A program made the position numbers and the translations under genes. A DNA stretch of 64,000 nucleotides from Kalaharituber pfeilii. Lineage: Eukaryota > Ascomycota > Pezizomycetes > Pezizales > Pezizaceae. Shown here one piece after another: positions 33,888 through 46,313 of this stretch. Below the pieces are notes generated by a model. That model saw only the letters and a program-made list of their open reading frames with translations, was not told the DNA's origin and did not search any database. The stretch is from NCBI GenBank assembly GCA_015179045.1, contig WHUZ01000025.1, positions 310,001 through 374,000 on the forward strand, given 5' to 3'. The first letter of the stretch is position 1. Each line of letters starts with the position of its first letter.

Positions 33888-36814
33888 AATCCGTCCATGG
33901 CGGAGAGACTCTTAGGTACCGCTACAGCAACAAAGATTGCCGCAGACTGGTGGACGCTCTGTGGTGAAGAGAAAAAACCGACGGAGGGTTGAATGAAGAA
34001 TAAGGGGAGTTTGTGTGTGTGTTCTTTGGGGGTTTTCTTCTGCATGCTTGTCCTTTGTGGGTTTTGTCTTTCTTTGTTGCGCGACACGCTTCCATTCCCC
34101 GCTCCCTCCTCACCATCACCGTCATCCTCCCCTCCTTAATCCCCCATCGTCTCCCTCTACAACTACACATTGAGTATTCTACAGTGGCGGCATTTATATA
34201 AGTCTTCACCGCATGCATAGTCCTAACAGTTGGTGAGCTGGGCACTGAGAGCAACCTCCCGCCCATTCCCCCACCCCCATCATCCGGGCCTACCCACCAC
34301 AGTGGCAGTCTTAATTTTCTGCCTTGTATCTCCCCGCCCATTGCAATGCAGTTCCCGCGAGTGGTGTGCCGGATGTCCAGTGAGTTGCCCCTCTCCTTAC
34401 GCTTCCCCCTTCGCCCAAGCCCCACCAGCTCCGGCGGCAAAGCCTCTCCGCTCCTTTCCCTCCACCGCCAACTTCAGAGAAGGAAAGCGTGATCGTAACT
34501 ACGATTTTCATCCCCATCGGCACCTTCCTATCTTTTTCCGAGCCTCCAAAGCCGGCTACACCTACAACGCAAAAGACGAAATCACTCTACCCCACCTCCC
34601 AGGAGGAAGCCACGGAAGAAGCTTCCGCCTCCACCACCACAGTAGTACTATGCGAAAATCAGATAGGGCAGAAGAGCATATGGAAAATGATTGTATTGCG
34701 GTTGCAGCCAGGGGTTCTGCTGGGAGGGGCGGAGGGAAAGGTTGTTTAAGCAGTTTAGCCAGCAGCTGCTAGCGCTGTTTTGTGCCTCCCCATATTTCCC
34801 GGTTGCATTTCTATTTTCCTTCTGTTACCTCCGCTCCTGAGCTGCATCACGATTTTAAAACCATAAATACGTCAGCCATGGCTCATTAACAAGGAAACAA
34901 TGATATGGTGCAAATTCATAACATTGACACAAAGAAATTATTAAATGAAATTGTAGCATTAACATGAGCAGAAGCTCACTCTCCACCCTGAACCTCCTGG
35001 CACCTACAGTCTTTATATAACCACAAGTTGTTTGTTTTTAAGAGGAACAGCACCTCTCGTTTGGGAGTTCACCTGCTCTTCAGTCAAACCTTCCTTCGCC
35101 AAGCATGTAAATTATAGACCTGGTCGGTGCAGAACCCCTTCTGTACCCGCAGTCCCAGAAGTTGCTAGTTTTTAAGCGGGGCAGCGCCTCTGGTTCGGGA
35201 GGGATTCTGGTGCTTGAGTTGGCATTTGCTCGTTTATGCGTTCATGGCCCAAATTTAGCTAGGCTTCCTCCGCGGGCAATGTTACACTAGTAGATCTGAG
35301 GCACCCACCATTGCTTGTCTGCATCCCTTCGTGCGTCGGGATTCGCAACCGAACTGAGTAGGATTCCTCCACCAACCATATTGTAGCCTCTGGTCCCATC
35401 TGAAGCCCGCATGATACTTACCATGAATATGCCATTGATTTGATATAAATAGGGAGTGTAAGGAAAATGCAAAATGAGAAAATGTCCGACGAATGGAAAC
35501 AAAAGAGAAATGGGAAAAATAAGAAATAAGAATATTATGGGAGTAGTATAGGAGGTCTGGTTTATGATACTAGGAGTAGCGGACCTACTAGGTAATAATT
35601 TGCGTTATCTCTCTATTGAGGAGGCAGGAGGTAGGAGAGGTGGAGGGAGGATAGACGGAGGTGGTATAGGTAGAGATGGTATAACCGGAGGTGGGATTGT
35701 TGCCAGTCCTAGCATATGGTATTGCTGCCGGGAGGGGTTAATCTAACCCTGTCATGTCTAGATATAAACTAGTACTCGAGTACTTTGGCTGTTGCAAAGG
35801 ATTCTGTGATTCTTGTCAGTCCTGGATCATCTCGTGGTCCTGGAATATGCTATCGTGATCGTGTAGGGGCCAGTTTCGTACCTCTCAATTCTGTTGTTCG
35901 CTACCGCTGCAAGGGGTCCACCTAGGCTCGTTAGCCTCCCCGTTGAAGCAGCTGACTACTGTATGCAATTGAGCGGGGGTAGGAGAGGCTGAGGTGGGAG
36001 CGGAGGAGGCTGCCGGAGAGGTGGACGTGGGAGAGGTGGGACAGGTTGAGCTGGTATAGACGGAAAACGACAGGAGCGTGAGAGTCGATGCGAGATCTGG
36101 AGGCGGTGTGACAGGCGGAAACGCGGGGTCACGGGTCTCGCGACCCCCACCCGACGTTTCACCCTCATCAGTTGCAATTTATTATTCCACGTCCCGTACT
36201 GTGATCGCAGCGCACTTCCCGGATACACAACTCAGGCCAAAAATGTTACACACAATTCGAGATGCATAAATAGTCAACTTTGCGCATAATCTTTTTTTTT
36301 TTTTTGTCAAATCGGATTCATTCATTGGGCTATGAGGTCTGCTGAAAACTAGAATAGAACGGGGGGGGGGAGGTACTAAAAAAGAAAATTTGCAGGGACA
36401 CTTGACGGGAATAGATGTATGCGCATGGTATCTGCTCGGTGTCTTTGAGGTTCAGAGGTTTTTGCATTTGGGGATTGATGTTGTTGGAGTGTAGGTTTGT
36501 TTTTCCGGAAAATTTACATGGGTGCAAAGTAAAGGCGGGTATATAGAGCCCGAAAAGCCGATTCAGGAAAGCATAGCAAACTATCCCGAGGATACAGTTT
36601 TCAAATCTTTTGTGAATACCACCGTTGGAGGATATGATACATTAGATACTGTAAAGCATACCCCATCATGTTTCTCTTGGCGCTTTTTAGGCTTCCATAT
36701 CAAAAGATACGCTTTTGCGCCAGGAAATATGCCCATGTACGTCGTGGGACACAGGAAATATGCCCCCCTGTACATAGCTGGACGCAGGAAATATATAACG
36801 CAACTCTACAAGCC
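33888..36814. other. Intergenic, purine/pyrimidine-biased, no firm gene
   Basis: There is C/T-rich sequence around 34080-34480 and G/A-rich tracts at 35620-35700 and 35970-36080. A possible two-exon small gene at 34341-34770 was considered and left out. Otherwise I see nothing. Confidence 0.3.
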
Positions 36815-36882
36815 AGTAAAATATGTATTCGGACAGAGGTACCAATGCACATTATGCGCTATGTCCGAATACATATTTTACT
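36815..36882. repeat. 68-bp perfect hairpin (mini-MITE)
   Basis: A perfect 21-bp inverted repeat (AGTAAAATATGTATTCGGAC plus A, and its complement) encloses a 26-nt loop. Immediately upstream is a threefold direct repeat of CAGGAAATAT (about 36721-36795). No coding content and no clear target duplication. Confidence 0.65.
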
Positions 36883-39681
36883 AGCAAGTATTGGCCCTCA
36901 CGTTTTCAAGGTACCTGGCCTAGTTACATCATGATTTGCCAGCGTTTGTCGATGTCCACACAGAGCTGGCGTCGAGTATATTCAATATACCCAGTTCCAG
37001 CATCTAGAGTTAGCGTAGGATTTATTTTTTTTTTATTATATATATATATATATATATTAATGATTCTGGGTCTATGATTTTCACAGAAAGAAGGCTTAGT
37101 AACAGTTTTTTCGAACTGATGGGCGCTCATGAAAATGATAACAATAAGCTTTTAGCTTTGACTAGTCTGGTTGGCACGAAGCTTTGACTAAGCGATCTCC
37201 GAGCAGTGGAGGAGCCGGAGCCAAGCCTCGAGAGAGTGTTGGTCTATATAAAACGTTTTATTTACTATAATATGAATTTGAGGTATTGTAATTGTATACG
37301 TACCTATGCAGGTACAGGTATTTTTACATATCTATACAGTAACCCTAGTCCTGCGTATCATAAGTAACCCAAATAAACCTAATATACTTGTACTTACGTA
37401 CATTACCAGTCAACCCCCCCCCGTAAGTACATACCTACCTACCTACCTACTTACTTATATATTACCCTCGTCCCCAGTATCTCACTCGAAATGATTCATT
37501 CACTTCCTAAACCGTCCACCTTTCTGCTCGGGGTCCCAAAAGCCCGAGGCTCCTTATGTATGCATACTGTACTTAATAAATATATATCAAACGTTCAAAG
37601 TCAACCAAAGTTTTCTGTAACACAAAGCCCTTCGTCATATTCATTTCCTACATACCTCGGCATCTCCGCAAGGCACCCAAAACATGGCCGTCATCTCACC
37701 CTACCTGGTCTGTTGCTGACAATGCAGTTTTTTTAAACCCTACCCCACATTGCGTATGATATGTAGAATTTTTGCATATCGATGGTTCAAGGTTCTTGCT
37801 TCATTAAAATAAAATAATATATAAAAAAATAAAAAAAGGGATTCAACAATTTTTTGCAAGGCTCACTCGTTTAACCCCTCTTGGTTCACGTTCGGTATAC
37901 CAAGCTCGTTACCTCATCCTAGAACTGGTTGCCTAGATCTACTAGTACCCTGTCAGCCCTAGACAAGAAAGGGTTCTTGGTACTCCCCGTTCAATGATCC
38001 CCACGCCCACGCCCTACGGCGCTGTTCCCCCCGTTCTACACCGTTGTCCCCGGTAACTCCGCTCCGTTCAAACATCCCCAACAAGCAAAAAAAAGGACGT
38101 CACTGGATAATTTCTATTAAAATCTGACGTTAAAGCTAACTACTATCCGGTGGACATTTTCACAAAATCTGACGGAAGGACGGAGGAAGGGGAGAGCATT
38201 TCCTTACAGAGCTGCTCTAAATTTTCTCACGTGAAAAAGTTCGCAGTTGGGAGAAAAGAATTACAAAATATTATACATATCGGGAAGTCCGTCATTGATC
38301 ATCCACCCATTCATGCTATGCATTTTCGCAAAAAAAAACGTTTCGCATAATGTGATTGTAAATCCCAATGCGCCTCGCCGTCCTCGTGCATATCCCAACG
38401 ACTGGCTTGCAGTCACCTAGTAATCCAAGAATACCCATCTCCTACCGCCGTCCCCGCCCTGGGGCCCATCATTTACCCGTCATGGCTGTCGAAAAAACAA
38501 ATGCGCACAACTCGAGCCTAGGTAACGTAAGGCGGGCGTGAGGCACCTCAACGTTAAACGGGGGTCCTGTAAAGTTCAATTTTTTCCGATCAAATCGGTA
38601 CCTGGCCGCATTTCGCTCTTTAATCTCAACAAGAAATGCTATCGCTTTCCCATTATTATTTCCTCTCTTTTCCACATCCGTCATTCACTCGTTTTTGTTG
38701 CTGTCGCTTCCTCTCCCCCGCACGACGTCACTATTTGTCGTTCGCAGTCCAAATTCAATTCTTTCACAGCAACGGAACCACAAAACATTCGGAATAACGA
38801 AACATCGGAATCGGACTATAGATTCGCGAATCGGAAATACTTCAAAAACTAAATAAATTCGATCTCCACGTTTCGGTACTGGCCGACAAGTTTAACTGCG
38901 CCTCTGCCCAGCTGAATAATTGGGGCATTCTCCAGTCATCAACGACCACCACGTATAACAATCCGCGGCAGTGCAACCGTCCTCCAACTTTAGTAACGAA
39001 TACCCGCTACCAATCAGGTTGTGCGGCACATATTTAGGAGCTGGATAAACCTCACCTGATATATAACTCTCTCTTTCCCCGGTGGACTGGATGTTACAAG
39101 TCTTGGACTATATAATCGAGTTACTCAAATAACTGTCTGATTTATAATTATATTTCTGGATATACGCATTGGATTTTTTCTCTTTTGGCACTGGTGAATT
39201 TGCGGACTCATTTGGTTTATACCCGGGAATATTTTGCACAGTTGAAGATTCAGCGCACATAACTGTTGACGTTCTTCGATTATTTCGGTTTATAGGGTTG
39301 ACAGTGGAGAAGAGAATTTCCGGTCCGGACAAGTGGATAGGAAAGTTGGGGTGCTGCTGGGGTTATGATTCTCTGGCATTGAAAAACTCAAAGATATTTA
39401 GGGCGTGGGAGATTCTGTTCAGAGTGGGGTGCAGTTTCTCAATATCTGGAATAACTCGTGACATACGAAAGAAAGACCACGACTTTTTGTATACCCGGGA
39501 GAAAGAACCCGGTGGGGGGCAATACAAAGCCCCGCTTTCCAACACAGACCTAAGTATAGCTCCCCCAAGTACAGGAGGGACTTTTCCTTTCAGTGGGGAT
39601 ATTCACTTGAAATCGGCGATAAGTAGAAGTCGAGTTTTGCATGGAAAAGAACTTGGGGTTATAAAAAGAATTGTTAGGAGA
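36883..39681. other. Intergenic with simple repeats
   Basis: There is an (AT)n tract at about 37036-37058 and a (CTAC)n tract at about 37431-37455. The region upstream of the rhodopsin-domain gene is AT-rich. A 71-residue minus-strand frame at 38469-38684 has no recognisable feature. No gene is called. Confidence 0.35.
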
Positions 39682-42091
39682 ATGATTCTTCCGATAGCAA
39701 GGTCCGATGAGCATGAGTTGCCTTCATCATCAGCCTCCTCCTCTTTACCATCTTCATGGGAGAACCCAGATTATATGGTACTCTACACCTTTTCACCCTG
39801 CCCAAAATGAGTTTTTTTCCCTTTCTTTCCCACTAACTGAACATGTTTTTTTCTCCTGGTTAGGCTTCCTCGCCACGGTCAGCAGCAATTATAGCAGTGA
39901 ACTTGATAATGAGTGTGATTGCAACAGCGGTCGTGTTTCTGCGCATGTTCACGCGGAGCAAGATACTGCGGTCGGTGGGGATCGACGACTGGTTGATACT
40001 AGTCGGGTTGGTGCTCGCCTGGACGCTGGCGCTGTGGAATAGCGTAGGGACAGCATGGGGACTGGGGAAACATGTTTGGGATATTCCAAAGGAGCATTTC
40101 GAGGGCGTAGGCAAGGTGAGCATAGCTCCGAATCCCCATCCCCCACCGAAAGCTGAGTTCCGCAGAAAACCCCACTCACAGTTTACCGGCAAAAAAACAG
40201 ATAATATGGGGAACGATGTCCCTCTATTTTCCCGTCCTTGGAGTCATCAAGCTCTCCATCTTATTTTCCCTCCGGCGTATCACGCCAACCGCATTCAACC
40301 GGCAAATCATTTATATAATGATGGTATTTGTCGTACTGTTGACCGTCTCCATGACGTTGGCGACAATATTCCAGTGTAATCCCATCCGCAAAATATACTC
40401 GATTGCACCATCACTCCCCACAGTGAAAGTGCGCCTGGGAATAGACATGGTGGGAGAGGAGATCCCCGGTGTGTGCGTGAACAGGGCGGCGCTCTTCTAT
40501 GCTGGGGCAGCTCTCAGTATATTTTCTGATGTCATGATTTTGGGAATTCCCATTCCAATGCTGTTGAGTTTGGGGTTCCCCCTGAGGCAGAAATTTGCTT
40601 TAGTGGGCTTATTCAGCCTTGGAGGAGTGTATGTTGCCATTATTTCTGATCGCCCATTTCCTCTATGGGTTGTGCTGCCGCTAATTATTAAAATCTTTGG
40701 ATCAGCGCATGTATAGCAAGCATAGCAAGAATGGCTGTTATGCATGAGGCATTGCAGTCTCCAGACCCTTCTTGTGAGTTGAATGACGCCCCAGTGTTTG
40801 CTCTGTCGCTTTTTTAACTGACGGTTTGATAGGGGTGATTTACAAATATATTATCACTACCTGCCTGGAGATTTCCCTTGGTATCATATGCGCTTCTATC
40901 CCAGCCCTGAAACCTTTCATATCAAAATATCTTTCATCACTACGAGGCAGTGAGGAAGGCTCTCGCCGGCTTTCTGGACATGGTGCAATGGATGTTCCAT
41001 CACAGCATGAACCAAAGCCCCTTGGAGAGGAATCCCAGAATGAAGGTGGTAGGCTGTCCAGGTATGCTGAGCGACTACGAATTTTACGTTCGGGTGCGGT
41101 TAGTAAATACCAAACTCTTCCCGGGAGTATTACCCCAGAAAGAAGCCCGATGGTTGCCCCAGCATCACCGCCAGCAGTGCCACCAAGGACTCCTAATTCT
41201 CAATATGGCTTTCCTAGAGACCTTGACGACACCGCCGAAGAGCTGTCGCGACTACCAGATTCAAGTATGGCGCAAAGAAGTATTTCCCGAGAATACTCCG
41301 AAAGCAGTATGGTAGTGTCCTCACCGCCTTCTGCAATGAAAAGGTCGTTGAACACGTATCTCCCCTATAATCTTCAGACATCTGGTACGGCCAATCCCTC
41401 CCATCACTATCAACGCCTTGAGGAACATTCAGAGGCATCAGAAGAACAAGGTTCCACCGGAAAATCCCACGTTCCTTTTTCCCCAATGCAACAACGAATC
41501 GCTGAAATTGGTGCCTGGGGTAAGGACAAACTGGGGGTCCTCAACAAGCGTTCTCCTGGTGGTGCGGGTGACTCCAATCCCAGCTCAATTGTCAATACCC
41601 CAGTTGAATACCTTGCGCGGAGCCTTTCCTGGCGCTCAGGGGGCAGGAAGAATAGTGATAGTGCGCTTCTTGTAATGGTGACAAGAGGAGTGGACTGCGA
41701 TCTTGCCGGAGATCCCAGGAAGGATGAAGATGGAGAAGGGAGCCAAATAATTATGAAATTAGAAGTGGAATTGGATGAGGGAGCCAAAGGTGAAGCAGAG
41801 AAATCTGGCAATGACAGGCGGATTGTTGCGGATATGGGTCAGGGATTTAGAGAAAAAGGGGAGGGTATTGTGCCCGGTGTTGAATCAGGGACATCAACAT
41901 CAACGTTAAAAGCAAGATCATCATATCCACCCCATTCACGGCAGCATGAGATTCAAAGGAAGGAGGTAGTGCGTTCATGTCCCCCCACATTGCCTCCATT
42001 GCCGGAACCCAATTCATCTCTGCATGTCAAAATGGCATCGAGCCTGTCTAAACCCAGGGATAGCGCCTGGTATGACTATGAATATTATTGA
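39682..42091 (+). CDS. SAT4/rhodopsin-domain integral membrane protein
   Basis: Five exons (39682-39777, 39864-40115, 40201-40628, 40706-40773, 40833-42091) with introns of 59-86 nt join in frame to give 700 residues. Seven membrane segments are visible: AAIIAVNLIMSVIATAVVFL, DDWLILVGLVLAWTLALW, SLYFPVLGVIKLSILFSL, IYIMMVFVVLLTVSMTLATIF (first 20 shown in part), AALFYAGAALSIFSDVMILG, KFALVGLFSLGGVACIASIA and YIITTCLEISLGIICASIPA. The text RLYTR-like FLRMFTRSK, then GIDDWL and ACIASIARM, is typical of the fungal rhodopsin-domain/SAT4 family (PF20684). It is followed by a ~430-residue hydrophilic, Ser/Pro-rich cytosolic tail. Function of the family is mostly unknown; plasma-membrane location is inferred. 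The start ATG in exon 1 is the least certain part. Confidence 0.85.
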
Positions 42092-42476
42092 TATCTAATC
42101 TATTAATACTTAATTAATAATGTATGTTAGCGGGATATATGGGGGGTTTGTACATACTTTGGTAACCGTGGGAGTATGCATTTTAGAACGATAGCAACGT
42201 TCGGAGGGAAGGAATTGCAATGATTTGCATTTTCATGAAAGGTTTTACATTGTAGCGATTGTATGATTCCCGAGCGTTTGGGAAATCAAAAAGAATGAAA
42301 GAACGGATAATGAATTTCTTATGCGGAACGCACCACTTAGATTGGTATTGCGGCTGCTCTCGCTCCCAATAAATTCATTACCGGTATGTGGCAATTCTGT
42401 GTAACCATTAATAACGCCAAGACAGGGGTATAGCTTGTGGTAGAGAGCTCATTCATCCTGGCACTAAGCAGAAAAT
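42092..42476. other. Spacer between rhodopsin-domain and PARG genes
   Basis: 385 bp of AT-rich sequence containing the 3' end of one gene and the promoter of the next. No distinct element seen. Confidence 0.35.
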
Positions 42477-43394
42477 ATGTTCAACAATGCCGCAAAAGCT
42501 TTTCGTGCACAACAAGCACGGGAAACGGTCATCCAGGTCATCCCACGGGTCTTGCAAAAATCTAAGAAAGCTCAAGATGGAGTCGCGAATGTCAAGTTGT
42601 TGAGGATCGATGATCTGGAAGCTTGCAAGGCCAAAGCAAGCGCCGAAGATAGAGGTGCTGGGGATGCAGGCAAAGGATCTGGAAACGGTGGAATGACAAT
42701 TCGTATTGTGAACAAAGATACCCTGGCGGCAGCCCACATGTTGCTTTCATCGAATGAACGGCGCTCGAGTGATAGGGTGGCAATCTTGAACATGGCGTCT
42801 CCACTGTGTCCTGGCGGGGGCTTTCTGAATGGTGCCACAGCGCAAGAGGAGAGTCTTTGCATGAGGACTACTCTATATGTCAGTTTACACGAACACTTCT
42901 ACCGATTACCCGACCCACATAAAGGATGTGTATACACTCCGGACATCTGTGTCTTCCGTGGAAGGTACGGACAAGACCAGGCGAACGAGGAATCTCATCA
43001 TCAGCCACATCCAGCAGACAAAGTCAATCCGCCAAAGGAGTGGTGGTATGTGGATGTAATCACGTCTGCTGCACTCCGCCAGCCAGAGGTACTAAGCGAT
43101 GTGTCCAGATACGCCAAAGACCAAGATCGGGAGATCATGAGAGAGGGCATGCGGCTTGTGCTACGAGCTGCCATGCTAGGAGGGTGCCGAAAGATTGTCC
43201 TGGGCGCATGGGGATGTGGAGCCTATGGAAATCCAGTACAGGAGGTTGCACAGCTATGGAAAAGGGTGCTTCTCGGTCGTGGAGGCCATGGTAAAACCGA
43301 ATTTGCAGAATGGTTTGAGCAAGTTGTGTTTGCGATCGTGGGCGGGCCCAGTAAGAATCTGCGAGTTTTCAATGAGACGTTTGCAGCAGTATAG
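42477..43394 (+). CDS. Microbial-type poly(ADP-ribose) glycohydrolase domain protein
   Basis: A single exon from ATG 42477 to a stop at 43394 encodes 305 residues. The N-terminus ARETVIQVIPRVL fits the N-terminal helix of the PF10021/TIGR02452 family. The PARG signature is intact: NMASPLCPGGGFLNGATAQEE, with the GGG loop at 113-115 and the catalytic QEE (Glu-Glu) at 123-125; only its halves exceed the citation limit together, so read it at 42780-42850. Downstream, VLGAWGCGAYGNP (241-253) is the conserved phosphate-binding macro-fold loop. Known members release ADP-ribose from poly(ADP-ribosyl)ated proteins. The region about 50-75 is a low-complexity Ala/Gly/Lys insert. No targeting signal is visible; nuclear or cytosolic location is inferred. 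Confidence 0.9.
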   Translation: MFNNAAKAFRAQQARETVIQVIPRVLQKSKKAQDGVANVKLLRIDDLEACKAKASAEDRGAGDAGKGSGNGGMTIRIVNKDTLAAAHMLLSSNERRSSDRVAILNMASPLCPGGGFLNGATAQEESLCMRTTLYVSLHEHFYRLPDPHKGCVYTPDICVFRGRYGQDQANEESHHQPHPADKVNPPKEWWYVDVITSAALRQPEVLSDVSRYAKDQDREIMREGMRLVLRAAMLGGCRKIVLGAWGCGAYGNPVQEVAQLWKRVLLGRGGHGKTEFAEWFEQVVFAIVGGPSKNLRVFNETFAAV

Positions 43395-46169
43395 AATTAG
43401 CGGACAAGTTAGTTGATACTGTACTTGCAGCTTAAATTGATATACGTATGGTATGCTTACATGAATGGCCAATTCAAAGACTAGCCGTGGGGGGCTGAAT
43501 GTAGACGGGAGAAGGCAGGAGCTTGAGCATCGTGAGTTATGTGGCCGAGGAGAGGAGAGGCCTCAGTGTGAGAGGGACGAGTGACAGAGGGTCTTGGCAT
43601 GAGACTATGTGACCATGAAGGAGCAGCTTTACTTAGCAAGTGCTTATGTAAGGCGTAAAGAGCAGCAGAGGAAAGCCCGCCTGCCCTGCGGCCTCAAGTA
43701 CCCGCCCCGCAGAGCCCCGAGGGCATTCGCCCGTGCCGCCCAGACCGCGCGTCGCTCTCTAGGGGCTTGGGATGAGACTACGTCTCTCTCCCTCTCCACT
43801 CCTGTTGAGGCCTTAGGCCCCCTCTTGTCTGCTCCCTCCTCTCAAGCCTGCTGCCGTTTGGCCCCTCTCACGATCAGCCTTTGATCCTCAACATCCCCAG
43901 CCTCTTACAGCGTCTAGCCATCCCATCTTATCCTCTGTCTTGAAGGGTTCCGCACACTTGAGGGATGATCTTTTGAACTGCTCTGCTTCTTGCAGCTTAG
44001 CTTCATGCGCTTTTGAGGGAATAAAGGCTCATCAATCAATTGACCACTTCGTTCATTTCTCCGAGCCATGGAACTACGAACGGAGACAAAACGAGTCTTC
44101 TGTGCGTGCAGCCTTTTGGACGAGTTTGATCGTCGCTCCAGCAATTATCACTCCAATGCATGTAACATCATGGCTGTTACCGGCCACATTGGTACACTGG
44201 CCAGCTCACTTAAGACGGCACATAAGAGGGAATGGTCCATTCACAGCTAGATGTGAGTTGGATGTTCATGAAGCTGTCGTTTCCTGGGAGGCTTGTTTAT
44301 GGGCTGCATGCCAAACCTTTCATCTATTCTCTCTCGAGTCAGCTGAATATCACAAAGTACTGTAACTCTCTCTTCTGCAGGCTCCACAGTTCTGTCAATT
44401 GTGCACCATGGACAGTGCTGAGGGCGTGAATGAGACTGAGTCGACAGTTCATCAACCATCAATTCATAGAACGCATTGCAATGACTACCAGCGTACTTTT
44501 GTGCTCAACTAATAGGGAGTTTATTTATTCATTTTTCATTATTGGTCCCACACCAAGTCACTCCGTTGTCAACAAGCTGACGCCGTGAGGACTGTCCACC
44601 AAGCAAACTACCAGGAAGACACGTTTGTCTTGACAAGATCTATATTTCATGATGTACAAACAGAAATGCCGTTTCGTTAGTAACAAGACCAAACTAGGTA
44701 CTTGCACTGCCACTACGACAAGGTTTTCTTCGGGCGATCAAGACCCCACAACAACAGGTAGCTTACCTTATCTGTGCGGCTTTAATTTCCCGTACCACAG
44801 AAATTGCAAGGATATGATGGTTGATAGGCAGGTAAATGCTTGCTTAGTACTACTTTGGAGCTAGGCACGGAAGCTGTCCCGCTTGACGATCCATAGACTA
44901 CTGGCAACGTTTTCAACACCATTTGTCCCAGTTGAGTACTTGAATTTGTTTAGAATTTCTACTGATACTGATAATTGATATCTTCCAACATTGTTATCAT
45001 CGTTGTCGAGATGTTTTACATTTGTTACCGTTCTCATAGAATATTCGCCATATTCTACCGGCCCCGTGATAAGCATAAGCAAAATTGCAGATCACGGGTA
45101 TACTTGTACGTCATATAGCACCCTCCAATCATTAAACCCATGCAGCACAATGCACTCTGAAACGACTTGTCCCCAAAGCTTAGCTCTTGAGGTTAAGTCC
45201 CGTTCTAGGGTTATCCCTTTTCATGTCTGTGTCAAGAATACCGATTTCTGATATTTCAATATAATAATACGATATCAACTTTTAATAAAATTGCTGTATG
45301 AACATGTGAAACATGACACCTCAGGCTGGTGCTGTATTCATGCATTATTTTTTCTTTTTAACTTTCATGTACTAAGATTTTCCATACTGGGTATCGGGTC
45401 CCCAAAGGAAGCCTCAGATGCGTCAGCGAGATAGGATGTAACGTGTGCCATGGGGAGCGAACAGACCTTGACCCACACCAATATCCGTGCTCTGAATCAC
45501 CCTCCGAAGATCTGGACTTGTACTCTCCTCTTTCTCCTTTTCTTCGCCACCTCTCCATCACGCTTTTCACTCTCTTAAAGCTTCAGGGAAGGACGAAGAA
45601 GCTCTATCACCAAACCTGGGAATCTTTAAGCGGTTTTCTTATTTCGCAACTGGATTTCTTGATTTTTGCGGGGATTGACTCTTCCTCACTGTTCACTCCT
45701 TTTTTTTTTTTTCTGTTTCTCCCTTTTGCAACCGGAAGGTCTTCCTTGCCACCAGAGAGAGGTTGATTGGTATTTGGTTATCAGCGGGGCGGAAGCAAGC
45801 ATACATACAAGCACTGAAGGAAAGCGCATCATTTGTTGACACTACCCACTATATTTTCGCCTCTCTCCACCACCCATTTGGCCCCTTCACATACTCGATC
45901 CGGATCGATTATTTCGAATATACAATCTGCCGGAACAAGCGGTCGCCCCCATCGAAAGAAACACCTATCCTCTTTTCGGCACAACCCCTCCTACCATCAC
46001 AACATCTCTAATTCTTTTTTTTCCTTTTCGCAAATTTACGACATAGGTAGCAAGTCCTGCTAGAGCTAAAACCTCAGATCAGGCGAAGAAAAAATAGTCG
46101 CCAATCACAAAATCCTGAATTTTTACCGATCGAGTGGATAACAAGCAAACGGAAGAGATTTTAGCTAAA
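43395..46169. other. Intergenic; 5' region of small membrane protein gene
   Basis: A GC-rich patch at 43670-43900 and otherwise ordinary sequence. No gene was accepted. The part from about 45430 to 46169 is C/T-rich with T-runs (45700-45712) and looks like a promoter and long leader for the 47-residue gene at 46170. Confidence 0.35.
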
Positions 46170-46313
46170 ATGGATGTTCCAAATGGCCTTGTTTATGCGT
46201 TTTTGGCGTTGATGGCGTTGTTGGCGATACTGCTATTGGTACTGTGGATCGTGACGCGGATCAAGAGGCAAAGGAAAAGGGCTCTTCTGGCTGGTGGCGC
46301 CAGCCAGGTATAG
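46170..46313 (+). CDS. 47-residue single-pass membrane protein
   Basis: A short frame starts in a good fungal context (GCTAAAATGG) and encodes a tiny protein. Residues 7-28 are one strongly hydrophobic helix (LVYAFLALMALLAILLLVLW), followed directly by a basic stop-transfer segment RIKRQRKRALLAG and an uncharged tail ending GASQV. This is the layout of a type III or tail-proximal single-pass membrane peptide. The stop is at 46311. An intron beginning at the final CAG/GTATAG would extend it, but that donor is poor. I recognise no family. The clean hydrophobic/basic pattern and the long pyrimidine-rich leader support it; its short length keeps the call uncertain. Confidence 0.5.
   Translation: MDVPNGLVYAFLALMALLAILLLVLWIVTRIKRQRKRALLAGGASQV

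Noticed and set aside
34230..34772. Possible small two-exon gene (donor GTGAGT at about 34379, acceptor CACCAG)
   Set aside because: A splice in frame can be drawn, but neither resulting protein shows a recognisable domain and the sequence is C/T-biased.
39169..39681. Upstream extension of the rhodopsin-domain gene in the same frame
   Set aside because: No ATG before 39682 in this frame and the text is not membrane-like or conserved.
43609..43884. GC-rich frame encoding Ala/Arg-rich text
   Set aside because: Local GC content removes stops in several frames at once; no motif.
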